Source of the DNA: Chrysemys picta bellii
Taxonomy: Eukaryota; Chordata; Testudines; Emydidae
Direction of reading: 5' to 3'
Length of the DNA: 64,000 bases
Assembly (NCBI RefSeq): GCF_011386835.1
Contig: NC_088791.1
Span: 124,906,943-124,970,942 of the forward strand
Shown: piece by piece, positions 37,701-44,191 of the stretch
How the letters are laid out: each line of letters begins with the position of its first letter
Position numbering within the stretch: position 1 is the stretch's first letter
Translations under genes and position numbers: made by a program
The notes under the pieces: generated by a model
Databases searched by the model: none
Told to the model about the DNA's origin: nothing
What the model saw: the letters and a program-made list of their open reading frames with translations, nothing else

Positions 37701-38711
37701 CATCCGATGGTCTTACGGTGCTGGAATAGTGCTCAGACTTGGAAACATTGCTAGATTAGAACTTAACTACTGTATCCCTATGGGAGTACAAAGTAGTGAC
37801 AGGTTTGTGTTTTTATAGTTTATTTTAGAATACTGATTAATTTTTAAGAGTACCTAGAATCTTATTCATCTGCTTCAGTGAGAATTTTAGTCTTTGTTTG
37901 TTCTTTATCTATTTATTCCTTGGAGATTTCTCAGCACTGAAGCACTTTTCTTTTAGCCAACTTTTTCCACATTGGTTTCAGAAGTACTTCTCAAATTTAG
38001 AACCATTTATATCTCAGGTTTCGAAGTTCACTGTACTTTGAGTTCAACTGTTGAAATTGTATGAATAAAAGTGTGGCAGCTTCTATTTCTTTACAATAAG
38101 GAAATACAGACTCAAACAGCTGATGTTTTTCCTTATCCATCCAAAAAATTTTAAAGGTTACCAAACATGGAATTTCACACCTGGAAAAAAGAGAGCTTTT
38201 TAGAAAGTTAAGCATTAATAATGGGAGGGTGGGATTATATTGCATTTTGCAGCCAGCTATGATTTTATCTATAAAGTGAATGGTATAATACACAATCGGA
38301 AAGCTTCAGTGGGAATACAGTTTCAGATTTTGCAAATAGACTTTTGCTGACCTCAGGTTTTATTTTCTGAGTTGTTGACATAGTTAAGATAGATCCTTAG
38401 TTTTATAGTGCCAAATTCTGTTACTTCATTGGGGCTAGAGATGGTGTGAGAGTGCAGAATTTGGCCTGTAATCTTCCATCACCAATAGGCCAAAAAGCAT
38501 GGAAAATTTTTAGCATAGCTTTTTTCTCAAAATATATTTGAATTGTAATTTTCCAAGGATTAAAAATAGTGAAAATCGGGGGTGGGAGGTAGGAGGGAAC
38601 TGTCCAAAGAGAAACAAATACCTTATATATCATGCTAATACAAATGTGTTACCTTTTTCTTTCAGGATATGTGATGGTGTCCAGTTTGGAGCTGGAATAA
38701 GATTCCTGTAA
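1734..38711 (+). CDS. SAMM50: SAMM50, sorting and assembly machinery component 50 (15 coding exons)
   Basis: The protein is the Omp85-family core of the SAM complex in the mitochondrial outer membrane. With metaxins it folds and inserts beta-barrel proteins, and it bridges to MICOS at cristae junctions (family knowledge). Fifteen exons join in frame to 469 codons plus TAA, the length of human SAMM50. Residues 1-44 are the acidic N-terminal tail, about 45-125 a single POTRA domain, and about 150-469 the 16-strand barrel. The Omp85 signature VRGF is at residues 345-348, and the C terminus ends in the beta-signal-like GAGIRFL. No stop or frameshift is present. All introns are GT-AG except intron 11, which is GC-AG. 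The start has a strong Kozak context (GCCATGG). PARVB follows on the same strand, matching the human gene order. The introns, not the exons, hold the transposons. Confidence 0.98.
2259..2440 (+). repeat. Tc1/mariner (pogo/Tigger-like) end fragment
   Basis: It begins CAGTGGACCTTCACTTGAACGC, a terminal repeat typical of pogo-type elements, and continues with CpG-bearing sequence. I see no matching right end, so it is treated as a 5' fragment within SAMM50 intron 1. Confidence 0.45.
2441..3091. other. Intron 1 sequence with low-complexity runs
   Basis: It holds a run of 16 C at about 2493-2508 and a short ATA/AAT microsatellite near 2925-2945. No gene or bounded element was recognised. Confidence 0.5.
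3092..4250 (+). mobile_element. CR1 LINE, 3' fragment (interrupted)
   Basis: The text reads through the end of the CR1 reverse transcriptase ORF ([20 protein letters not shown] and onward at 3700-3890) and the CR1 3' region, ending TTCTATGATTCTA at about 4238-4250. It is 5'-truncated, as usual for CR1, and carries frame breaks, so it is inactive. A mariner-type MITE at 3277-3466 splits it; the CR1 text resumes on both sides of one duplicated TA. Confidence 0.9.
3277..3466 (-). mobile_element. Tc1/mariner-type MITE, copy 1
   Basis: The 190-bp element has inverted ends CACCTCTACC and GGTAGCAGTG and is flanked by TA on both sides. The body matches three other copies (5572, 42472, 46892) and is in the opposite orientation to them. 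It is inserted in the CR1 copy. Confidence 0.85.
4251..5571. other. Intron 1 sequence, no feature recognised
   Basis: AT-rich intronic DNA. I see no gene, bounded transposon or clear regulatory element. Confidence 0.5.
5572..5759 (+). mobile_element. Tc1/mariner-type MITE, copy 2
   Basis: The 188-bp element starts CACCTCTATCCC, ends GGTAGAGGTG and is flanked by TA. Repeated GATATAA motifs and the GGATCAAAGCAAGTTC block are shared with the other copies. It ends 136 bp before SAMM50 exon 2. Confidence 0.85.
5896..6006 (+). CDS. SAMM50: SAMM50 coding exon 2
   Basis: Residues 8-44, the acidic linker rich in Glu before the POTRA domain, end in LENKD. It is flanked by TTCAG acceptor and GTGAGT donor, and phases are 0/0. 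Confidence 0.95.
6158..7018. mobile_element. Non-autonomous DNA transposon with CATAAGCC termini, composite interior
   Basis: The left end reads TACTCGATCATAAGCCGG and the right end GGCTTATGAACGAGT, forming inverted repeats. The motif CATAAGCCGACC recurs inside at about 6251 and 6952. From about 6272 the text CAGGGGTCAGCAAAGTTTGG resembles a hAT (Charlie-type) end, so a second element is probably nested. The GC-rich middle has no credible gene. The superfamily is not assigned. Confidence 0.6.
7500..8088. mobile_element. Non-autonomous hAT-type transposon, 589 bp
   Basis: It runs from TAAGGCTAAGATTTTGTCA to TGACTAAATCATAGCCTTA, inverted ends, with a perfect 8-bp duplication ATTATCTG at 7492-7499 and 8089-8096. 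The first 120 bp contain another inverted pair (GTCATGG...CCATGAC). The GC-rich core has no real coding sequence. Confidence 0.85.
8097..9943. other. Intron 2 sequence, mostly unrecognised
   Basis: AT-rich. The text near 8900-8990, ending ATCAGCCCTG, together with that at 7015-7075 may be the ends of an older element around the hAT insertion, but I cannot bound it. A T/G-rich low-complexity tract is at about 9240-9306. No gene seen. Confidence 0.4.
9944..10045 (+). CDS. SAMM50: SAMM50 coding exon 3
   Basis: Residues 45-78 start [17 protein letters not shown], the first strand and helix of the POTRA domain. The acceptor is TTTAG and the donor GTAAGT; phases 0/0. Confidence 0.97.
10368..10944. 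mobile_element. Non-autonomous hAT-type transposon, 577 bp
   Basis: Ends are CAGGGGTGGGCAAACTTTTT and ATAGTTTGCCCACCCCTG, with a perfect 8-bp duplication CCATACAC at 10360-10367 and 10945-10952. The interior is G-rich with GGAGGGGG-type repeats in its first half. Open frames reflect composition. Confidence 0.9.
11255..11405. repeat. Dispersed retroposon-like repeat fragment
   Basis: It contains GTTGGTGAAAGAGGCAAGCTTTC and AGCTCGAAAGCTTGTCTC in inverted positions, then AATAAAAGATATTACATCACC. A related block in the opposite sense is at 50605-50700. Family not assigned. Confidence 0.5.
11918..12005 (+). CDS. SAMM50: SAMM50 coding exon 4
   Basis: Residues 79-107 plus one base of Gly108 ([18 protein letters not shown]...), the second half of the POTRA domain. 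Acceptor TATAG, donor GTAAGA. Confidence 0.97.
12006..13615. other. Intron 4, no clear feature
   Basis: AT-rich intron. A short stretch at 12140-12235 (GGGGCCAGATTTGCCAAAG...) looks like an old interspersed repeat. Nothing else recognised. Confidence 0.4.
13616..13956. mobile_element. Non-autonomous hAT-type transposon, 341 bp
   Basis: Ends are TAGGGCCCTACCAAATTC and GAATTTGGTAGGGCCATA. The flanks are GTTATAGA (13608-13615) and GTTACAGA (13957-13964), an 8-bp duplication with one mismatch. A C-rich run is at about 13790-13803. No coding capacity. Confidence 0.8.
14334..14442. mobile_element. SINE-like retroposon with internal inversion, flanked by 13-bp duplication
   Basis: A forward unit (CAGAGTAGCAGCCGTGTTAG and on to 14402) is followed by an inverted copy of its later part. 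Arms 14378-14402 and 14419-14443 are perfectly complementary over 25 bp around a 16-base loop. Direct repeats TATTGTCACTAAA flank it at 14321-14333 and 14443-14455. The long duplication indicates target-primed retroposition; the inversion fits twin priming. Confidence 0.75.
14456..16635. other. Intron 4, old repeats only
   Basis: Around 15465-15600 the text (AAACTGAGGCACATAGAAATCAAG...) resembles MIR/L2-type ancient repeats. A C/T-rich stretch at about 15160-15430 ending TGCCCCGTCA might be part of an LTR but has no second boundary I can find. No gene seen. Confidence 0.35.
16636..16742 (+). CDS. SAMM50: SAMM50 coding exon 5
   Basis: Residues 108-143 finish the POTRA domain ([11 protein letters not shown]) and lead into the first barrel segment (NNEGSM). 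Acceptor TTTAG, donor GTATGG. Confidence 0.97.
16743..17734. other. Intron 5, first part, nothing recognised
   Basis: AT-rich intronic sequence without a recognisable element. Confidence 0.4.
17735..18204. mobile_element. Non-autonomous hAT-type transposon, 470 bp
   Basis: The subterminal regions are long AT-rich inverted repeats built from GGATA / TATCC and AATTTATATCC motifs; the ends read GGAGTCCTGTGCGG and CCGCGCAGGGCTC. Flanks CATGTAAA (17727-17734) and CTTGTAAA (18205-18212) form an 8-bp duplication with one mismatch. The core is GC-rich and non-coding. Confidence 0.8.
18419..18536. mobile_element. Short hAT-type element remnant, 118 bp
   Basis: It starts TAGGGTTGGCAACTTTC and ends GGACATCTGGCATCCCTA, so the ends are imperfect inverted repeats like those of the 61-479 element. 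The flanks AAGTCTGG and AAGTGTTG match at 6 of 8 positions. Confidence 0.55.
18537..20114. other. Intron 5 end, exon 6 and start of intron 6, otherwise unrecognised
   Basis: Apart from SAMM50 exon 6 the sequence is AT-rich. A poly-A/poly-G run lies at about 18650-18668. No bounded element seen. Confidence 0.4.
19404..19534 (+). CDS. SAMM50: SAMM50 coding exon 6
   Basis: Residues 144-186 plus two bases of Asn187, early barrel strands ([20 protein letters not shown]). The donor is AAA|GTAGGA, a weak match to consensus, but the frame joins exactly to exon 7. Confidence 0.95.
20115..20310 (+). repeat. DIRS left inverted terminal repeat
   Basis: Begins CCTTCTTCGAGTGATTGCTC. Its reverse complement is recognisable at 24950-25184: the block AACTTCCGG...CCGGTG and the CAAGAAGGAACTGAG block pair with TTCCGGAAGTTTTTC and CAGTTCCTTCTTG here. 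Confidence 0.85.
21430..21976 (+). pseudogene. DIRS gag-like region
   Basis: An open frame from 21430 encodes [20 protein letters not shown] and an Ala-rich helical stretch ([20 protein letters not shown]). A second frame (21698-21976) holds a basic, Pro/Lys/Gln-rich tail ([19 protein letters not shown]). The switch between frames at about 21700-21740 points to a frameshift in one ORF. The upstream 246-codon open frame (20153-20893) is Arg/Pro-rich and is probably the 5' leader. Confidence 0.65.
22185..22640 (+). pseudogene. DIRS reverse transcriptase domain
   Basis: Motifs in order are PILDL at about 22282, [10 protein letters not shown] at about 22391, [11 protein letters not shown] at about 22495 and the active-site block FPYLDN at about 22580, where DIRS and related elements place their YxDD-like residues. 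A TGA at 22297 interrupts the frame early. After about 22730 the frame shifts. Confidence 0.85.
22746..23501 (+). pseudogene. DIRS connector and RNase H domain
   Basis: A 251-codon frame follows the RT region one frame away. [11 protein letters not shown] at about 23080 is the first RNase H active-site block, and the C-terminal [15 protein letters not shown] at about 23360-23405 is the last one, with the conserved Asp. The frame closes with TAG just after FMTW. Confidence 0.8.
23725..24795 (+). pseudogene. DIRS tyrosine recombinase
   Basis: The first frame (23725-24192) holds the N-terminal SAM-like core-binding domain ([20 protein letters not shown]). The catalytic domain continues at 24207 ([20 protein letters not shown], with the first catalytic Arg) and 24567 onward ([11 protein letters not shown], then [20 protein letters not shown] with the nucleophile Tyr). 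Stops at about 24190 and 24423 break it. Confidence 0.8.
24836..24932 (+). repeat. DIRS internal complementary region
   Basis: The first half (TGTGGAATGCACATGAGCAA to CGAAGAAG) is the reverse complement of the element's left end. The second half (AAAAGACAGTTACCTTTTCC through GTTGCTCATGTC) is the reverse complement of its right end at 25128-25184. It therefore joins both termini back to back, the template for circular-DNA completion in the DIRS model. Confidence 0.85.
24950..25184 (+). repeat. DIRS right inverted terminal repeat
   Basis: It is complementary to 20115-20310 and ends AACACCAGTTACGGAAAAGG and TAACTGTCTTTTC. The exact end is blurred by the hAT element inserted at 25191. Confidence 0.8.
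25191..25599 (+). mobile_element. Non-autonomous hAT-type transposon, 409 bp
   Basis: It starts CAGTGGCTCTCAACCAGGGG and ends TTACAAGCCACTG. Flanks TTCTATTT (25183-25190) and TACTATTT (25600-25607) are an 8-bp duplication with one mismatch. It abuts the DIRS right end. A second copy, oppositely oriented, starts at 50176. Confidence 0.8.
26102..26189 (+). CDS. SAMM50: SAMM50 coding exon 7
   Basis: Residues 187-216, barrel strands ([20 protein letters not shown]). The last codons read TELN where human has an AEYS-type stretch, so this end is divergent. Acceptor TTTAG, donor GTAAGC. Confidence 0.95.
26758..26886 (+). CDS. SAMM50: SAMM50 coding exon 8
   Basis: Residues 217-259 ([20 protein letters not shown]...). 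Acceptor TGTAG, donor GTAAGG, phases 0/0. Confidence 0.97.
27669..27740 (+). CDS. SAMM50: SAMM50 coding exon 9
   Basis: Residues 260-283 ([20 protein letters not shown]...). Acceptor TTTAG, donor GTAGTG, phases 0/0. Confidence 0.96.
28971..29057 (+). CDS. SAMM50: SAMM50 coding exon 10
   Basis: Residues 284-312 ([20 protein letters not shown]...). Strong TTTTTTCCAG acceptor and GTAAGT donor, phases 0/0. Confidence 0.97.
30560..32725 (+). mobile_element. Degenerate CR1-type LINE copy in SAMM50 intron 10
   Basis: The sequence follows the CR1-type reverse transcriptase region: [15 protein letters not shown] at about 30945-30990, the ACTATAGGCCAATTAACC block near 31120, AGTCAGCATGGCTTTATGG near 31230, and the final stretch on GGAAATGGTGGATTC near 32650. 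It is full of indels and stops and has no ORF left. A Harbinger-type MITE (32106-32402) is inserted. The 5' limit is approximate. Confidence 0.75.
32106..32402. mobile_element. Harbinger-type MITE, 297 bp
   Basis: Ends GGCTAGGTCTACACTGCC and AGTGAAGACCTGCC are inverted repeats, flanked on both sides by TTA (32103-32105, 32403-32405), the PIF/Harbinger target. It contains many CGAT/TCGA palindromes (ATCGATC, GGTCGA) and is CpG-rich. It splits the CR1 copy. Confidence 0.85.
33691..33761 (+). CDS. SAMM50: SAMM50 coding exon 11, GC donor
   Basis: Residues 313-335 plus two bases of Arg336 ([20 protein letters not shown]...). The 3' boundary is AG|GCAAGT: only this GC donor keeps the frame with exon 12. 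The nearby GTAATG at 33767 would shift the frame. Confidence 0.95.
34733..34800 (+). CDS. SAMM50: SAMM50 coding exon 12
   Basis: Residues 336-358 plus one base of Gly359, holding the Omp85 VRGF motif (345-348) of the conserved barrel loop. The donor is GAAG|GTCTGA, poor at positions +3 and +4, but the frame join is exact. Confidence 0.96.
35934..36080 (+). CDS. SAMM50: SAMM50 coding exon 13
   Basis: Residues 359-407 plus one base of Gly408 ([20 protein letters not shown]...), the best conserved barrel segment. Acceptor TGTAG, donor GTAAGA. Confidence 0.98.
36397..37013. mobile_element. Harbinger-type MITE, 617 bp
   Basis: It starts GGGCTGGTCTACACTATGCA and ends TAGTGTAGATTTAGCC. The left flank is TTA and the right flank ATA, one mismatch from a TTA duplication. 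The interior repeats the TGTCGACC / GTGTCTACACT motifs, and a GC-rich segment at about 36630-36900 fills the middle. It lies in intron 13. Confidence 0.75.
37014..37660. other. Intron 13 remainder, nothing recognised
   Basis: AT-rich sequence with a short ACACACAGCACG / CCCCC run near 37160-37185. Confidence 0.4.
37661..37802 (+). CDS. SAMM50: SAMM50 coding exon 14
   Basis: Residues 408-454 plus two bases of Arg455 ([20 protein letters not shown]...). Acceptor TCTCAG, donor GTTTGT. Confidence 0.97.
38666..38711 (+). CDS. SAMM50: SAMM50 coding exon 15 with stop
   Basis: Residues 455-469 ([14 protein letters not shown]), the last barrel strand with a C-terminal beta-signal, then TAA at 38709-38711. 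Confidence 0.97.
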
Positions 38712-38756
38712 TATTACAGAAACACTTCATGCTTCTGTCAAAAAAGAGAGCACTTG

Positions 38757-38762
38757 AATAAA
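38757..38762 (+). terminator. SAMM50: SAMM50 poly(A) signal
   Basis: An AATAAA hexamer lies 46 bp after the stop codon, followed by a T-rich run at about 38784-38795 that could act as the downstream element. This implies a short 3' UTR. Other AATAAA copies further on (for example near 39848) could serve longer forms. Confidence 0.7.
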
Positions 38763-38779
38763 ATATGGCTCAGTGATTC

Positions 38780-41124
38780 CAGGTTTTTTTTCCCCCTTGA
38801 AGTATAAATATGCCTTTGAGTGATTAACCTCTCAGACTTCACAGGAAACTACATTAAAGAATTATGCTGGAAAGGTGCACTGTACCTCTGCTTTTTATCA
38901 AAGGCAGGCGTACTCTTTCATGGGATTTTAAAACTATAACTTTTACTGAGGCTGTTGATACTTTAAATGAAAAAAATAGGTATATTGGAAACCAGTGCTG
39001 GGATAATGCCACAGTATTATAATTCTCAGTGGTCTGCTTGTTTCATAAAACTCTAACCCTTTCAATTGCAAGCCAAACAGATGTTTAGGATGGCCCTACT
39101 ATCTATCTATCTACATACATACACACACACCATTTAAATGTTAATACAGTGGGATATTCTTTGTCTGTACTTACATTATGCCAAGTTGGATGAATAGGGA
39201 GGATGCTGTGAAAAATTCCAGTATCAAGCACTGTGTAACAAGCATAATGGTTATACCTGCAGGAAAGTACTCTGATAAAAATACTGTTTTTGAATGTTGT
39301 AGAATGAGCTGCAAATTGAACCTTAAAAACTTTGCCTGCCCTTTTCAAAAATTTGAACCCAACTGTCCTGAATGAATAGTAAAATTCAAAGAATAATTAG
39401 TAGACATTCTTGATTCAGAAACAGCTGATTCGTCAGACTCTCAGTGAAGCAGGCAGTTAAAATACTTTGTCATATTGTACTGTAGACAAGTCTTGCAGTG
39501 CCAGGCTTAAAAGCTGCATTTTGTACTTTAATACTTTCTGTAGCAGTTGACAATGATTTTTTTTTTGGCAACGTCTATATTTGAGATCTGATACCTCTAT
39601 CATATTACTTGGTTGTATATCAAAAGCCAGTTTTGACTTTTTTTAAATATCCATTTCACTTTTAAATTGCACTCTGCTATAATGGCTAAGCATATTTTTG
39701 AGTTTTAAAAGCATTCTTATAAGATGCTAGTGTAAGTCACTTGCCCTGTTAAATTGTCATTGAAATGTACCAGCACAGGCATAAAATTTGCTTGCCTTGC
39801 ATCAAAATCTACTCTCTTGTTAGTCGTTGTAGAAATTAAAAATAAGTAATAAAATGACTCGTCCTGGAGAAGTAGAGTCTTGCCTGCCAATTAATACAGC
39901 ATAACTATCTTACTTTGTTCAGTTGGTTTTCCTGGTTTCTAAGTCCTTTTGAGCCATTGACCAGTACTGATCCTAGACTAGAAAATAGTCAAGGGACTGC
40001 TTGATCACTGGGCATGAACACGTTCTCTTGACTCGCTTTGTACTGCTGAAGACTCAGGTTTATCACACTTGCAAAATACTGACTTTAGTGGCTAAAGCTA
40101 TAAAGCCCAGGAGTGAAATCTTGGTCCCACTGAACTTAATGGCAAAACTCCCCGTTGACTTTAATGAGGCCAAGATTTCACCCCCAGTTGTTTTGGTGTT
40201 GGTGAAAGTTGCTGCTCTACTCATAGTGATAACCCACTTAATAATGGTATTGATTTGCTTTCCCAAACATCTGTCTGTTTTAAAACACTGCATCAACAGG
40301 ATAGCGAACTTGAAATGGGGTGCATAGATTGTCAGTAAAAGGATAGTTTAAGAACCTTTATCTGATTGAATCATTAGCAGTGTATTGAAAAGCAAATGCA
40401 ATTTAGTTCTTGAAATTAAAATTGACCACAAATTAATATTTAACAAAGCAGTTATGAGGGACAGCTTTTTTACTAAGTCAAGTCTTATTCCATTAAGGGG
40501 CTCAACAAATGAGTGTTTCCCTGTAGTGTTGTTTAAGCATTTTGACATAAAACTCCTTTTTAGTACGAGTGGGAATGTTTACATAATAAAGGGTAACATA
40601 AGCATTGTTTCATGGCAGCTAAAAGTATAATTTGTCCAAGTTGTTCAAGCTTCTAAATTAGATGAATTTCTACAAGCTTTATCACTCTCTCCAGAGATAT
40701 GAAAAGCTCCTTATGTACACATGAGGCTTGTTGCCAGATGGAAAAACAGGTCAATTAAAATCTTGTACTTTCCAGGGCTAGAGAATACCAAGACCACAAC
40801 CATCAGTCATTTTAAAAGGCAAGGTGACATGCCTGAATTGAATCCTAAACATCTATAAAAATTGCTTCAGTCTTCACACTAAGAAATTACAGTTAATCAC
40901 AACTGTAATTTCCAGAAATCTGATCTGATATTGAACTGTTGAAGGATAATGAAAGAGTTGTTTTTTGGCGTATATTGCCTTTATAAGAGTTGATGTGATA
41001 CGTGTAGAAGTATTTCCTTGAAGCAATCATATAAATCAAACATTGTTATTGCGCAGGATGGCTCCAGGCTAGCAAGGTTGTAGTTGACATACCTCCAATT
41101 GAAGCTTATTGCTGCAGCCTCTGT
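38780..41124. other. SAMM50 3' flank, mostly unrecognised
   Basis: A short tetranucleotide/dinucleotide tract (CTATCTATCTACATACATACACACACAC) lies at about 39100-39130. A compact palindrome is annotated at 40110-40190. I see no other gene or element. Confidence 0.45.
40110..40190. repeat. Small palindromic repeat
   Basis: GGAGTGAAATCTTGGTCCCA and, about 40 bp later, GAGGCCAAGATTTCACCCCC are inverted copies. The centre also pairs loosely (GAACTTAATGG / TGACTTTAATG). It looks like an old MITE-like hairpin; no target duplication is certain. Confidence 0.5.
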
Positions 41125-41936
41125 GGCTATGTCTACACTGCAATACAAGTTGAGAATTAATGGGACTTGAGTCATCTGACCCTGTGTTAGAGAACCCAGG
41201 GCTTGAGCGTCTACACTGATTGTCAACCATAGGTTAATAATTTTCTAACCTAGATTTGAACCCAGAACTGCACACTGCAGCACACAGACCAGAGTCAACC
41301 ATATCCCAGACTCCTTATCGCCCTCCCAAAATGTGGGCACTCTAGCTCTTTGGCTGTGGTGTACTGGGAGAAAACTTGACTGTCCACCCTGCACACTACT
41401 GCAAGTTCGAACCGCTACCAACCCCAACACATCCTGCTGAGCAGTCATTTTGATCTGAGTGCTCCACAGCAGCTGAAGTGAGCAACATGAGGGAGGCGCC
41501 TTTGGAAGAGCTACACTTCCACTCCTGTGTCAGAAATGGGCAGAGCTTCCATGAGACACTGGTGGACATTTCAGCTGCATTTTCTGATCCACTGAAGGCA
41601 CCTGATAGTTATGATGGGCGGGGGGGAGAGACAGACATGGCAGAGTCAAACTGGCCGATTCTGCTCATGACACTCAGGACAGATGCTGATGCCCCTGACT
41701 TAGAGTGGCATTTCTGGAGCAGAGTGGTCAGACCACATTGTCATGCAGACCTGAGGTGATCCACAGTTGGTCCAGAACTTTTCCTAAAGAAAACTACATT
41801 TCTGGAACTTTGTGAGCAGCTGGCGCCAACCCTTCAGCACAAAGACACACATGCGGGCAGCCCTGCTCGTCCAGAAGCAAGTTGCTATAAATATCTGGAA
41901 GATGGCCATCCCAGATTGCTACAGGTCCATTGCCAG

Positions 41937-42272
41937 CATAGGTGCAGACTCCATGGGTGCTGCGGGGCTGGAGCACCCATGGGGGAAAATTAGTGGGTGC
42001 TCTGCACCCACTGGCAGCTACGCTTCCCCCCTTCTCACCCTCCCCCGAACATGTCACATCCCTGCTCCTCCCCCTCAGCACTCCCCTCCCCCCCCCCCCG
42101 CCTAATTGCTGTTTGGTGACACTTAGGACTTTCTGGGAGGGAGGGGGAGGAGCAGGGATGTGGTATGCTCAAGGGTGGAGGCAGGGCAGGGGTGGGGACT
42201 TGGAGGAACGGGGTCAAAGGCGGGGGGGGGGGGTCAAGCACCCACCGGGCAGAGGAGAAGTTGGGGCCTATG
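41937..42272. mobile_element. Non-autonomous hAT-type transposon, 336 bp, inside the transposase remnant
   Basis: It starts CATAGGTGCAGACTCC and ends GGGGCCTATG; flanks ATTGCCAG (41929-41936) and GTTGCCAG (42273-42280) form an 8-bp duplication with one mismatch. The GGAGCACCCA / TGGGTGCTC pair marks the family, also at 59275. Removing it rejoins the transposase frame at RSIAS. Confidence 0.85.
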
Positions 42273-42471
42273 GTTGCCAGCCAGTTTGGTGCTGGAAAGT
42301 CAATTGTGGGTAAAGTGGCAGTGAAGGTTTCTGAGGCAGTCAGGCATGTAGTTTACCCCAAAGTGGTGTTCATAAAAGGTATGCCTGAGGTAATTGCTGG
42401 CTTTGAGGCAATGGAGTTTCCAAATTTTGATGGGACTCATGCCCATGGTTTGCCCTCCTCGAGCACAAATA

Positions 42472-42672
42472 CACGGCTACCTCGATATAACGCGAGCCGA
42501 TATTACACAAATTCAGATATATTATAATGCGGTAAAGCAGTGCTCGGGGGGGGGGGGGGGGTAGAGCTGCGCACTCCGGTGGATCAAAGCAAGTTCAATG
42601 TAACGCGGTTTCACCTATAACGCGGTAAGATTTTTTGGCTCCTGAGGACAGCGTTATATCGAGGTAGAGGTG
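42472..42672 (+). mobile_element. Tc1/mariner-type MITE, copy 3
   Basis: CACGGCTACCTCGATATAAC to GAGGTAGAGGTG, flanked by TA on both sides, inserted in the Harbinger transposase remnant. A run of about 17 G is at 42545. Confidence 0.85.
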
Positions 42673-43491
42673 TACATAAATTGCAAAATTATGCAGGTCC
42701 TTGTGAACTACAGAGGTCATTCTATGAATGTCAATGTGGGTCACACTGGAAAAGTTCATGATTTTTTTAATTGATCAGGATTTTTTAATTTAATCTACAT
42801 TCATGGACAGGCTTGGGACACTGTTCCCACCAAATGGCATAGTCACAAACAGTTACTATCCCCATTGTTACTCTGGGGGATCCTGCGTACCTCTTGCCTT
42901 CACTTATGAAGCCATACCCTGATATCAGAGGTCCTGGCAAAAGATGACAGTTTAATTACACTCAGCAGGGGTAGAATGGTTGTTGAATGTGCATTTGACA
43001 GATTGAAATCCTGTTGGAGATGGGTTTCGACTGCTTGCAAACAAGCAGAACTCCACGACCATCCTCCTAACACCCTCTCTCTCTCCAGCATGTTTCTGGG
43101 CAAAATTCAAACCAGTCTTGTTTTGGGGCACATGACTCATCTGTGGACTGTATTTAACTAAAAGTTACTCAATTTGTAAATGGAACACAGTTCCACCTCT
43201 CCTCCCCCTCCCCCACTTCATTGCTTTCAGATAGTTTGTTAGACCATTGTGTGGTCACAGAGCAGTGTACTTACAACAGCGGCAACGTAAAGTTATTTTG
43301 AACAAACAGGAATGCCCTAGCAAAAATCTGCACCTTTCAAGTAAAAAGTTGGTTTCAGATTTTACTGTTAAAGGTTCCTGATTGCCAATTTGAACTGCAT
43401 GTGCTAGAGATAGGAGGTGGGGGTGAGCAAAGGCACTGGCGTACAATCTGCTATTAGTGGATACATTTTGCATTTGGTTCGTAGAACAGAA

Positions 43492-43990
43492 GAACAGAAG
43501 AGTGACCATACTGGGTTAGATCAAAGATCCGTCAGCCCAGTATCCTGTCTTCCGACCGTGGTCAATGCTTGGTGCTTCAGAGGGAATGAAGAGAACAGGT
43601 AATCAAGTGATCCATCCCCTGGTGCTCATTCCCAGCTTCAGGCACACAGAGGCTAGGGACACCATCCTTGCCCTTGATAAATAAATTCATGGAGGATAGG
43701 TTCTTTTTTTAACCCTGTTATAGTCTTGGCCTTAACATCTTCTGGCAGAGTTCCACAGGTTGATTTTGCACTGTATGAAGAAATACTTCTTTTATTTGTT
43801 TTAAACCTGCTGCCTATTAATTTCATTTGGTGAGTCCTAGTTCTTGTACTATGAGAAGGAGTAAATAACACTTCCTTATTTACTTTCTCCACACCAGTCA
43901 TGATTTTAGACACCTATCGTATCCCTGCCTCCTTTCCAAGCTGAAAAGTCCCAGTTTTATTAATCTCTCCTCATTAATCTCCCATTCCCC
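43492..43990 (-). mobile_element. CR1-family LINE 3' fragment, minus strand
   Basis: On the minus strand the frame reads [20 protein letters not shown] and [16 protein letters not shown], the C terminus of a CR1-family reverse transcriptase ORF. The 3' region follows toward 43492 (GACCATACTGGGTTAG on the + strand). It lies between the transposase and accessory remnants of the old Harbinger element. Confidence 0.8.
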
Positions 43991-44191
43991 TATTAATAAA
44001 CATTAAAATAGAGACAAACTTTACAGGCCTTGGAGTGGCTTCTGTCTGTTCCCTGTCTTCTGCAGGCTCCATAATGGGCTGTTCTCTGGTGGAGGGCATC
44101 AAAAAGCTTCTTTGAGTATAGACCCAGGATGTGCAGTTGCTGCTCCTGCGGCAATGCCGTCTCTGGGACTGGTTTCAGTAACAGTCATTCT

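Larger units (their letters stand above)
41478..43165 (+). pseudogene. Broken Harbinger transposase
   Basis: Pieces collinear with residues about 65-380 of the intact copy at 51258 are spread over three blocks. MRAALLVQKQVAINIWKMAI (41842) matches MRAALTVEKRVAIALWKLAT; GAGKSIVGKVAVKVSEAVR (42289) matches the HTH; MVVECAFDRL (42976) matches the block with the catalytic Glu. The first Asp motif survives as FDGTH. Two transposons and several stops break it. Confidence 0.85.

Noticed and set aside
39100..39130. Functional repeat tract
   Set aside because: A short CTAT/CA microsatellite with nothing else around it.
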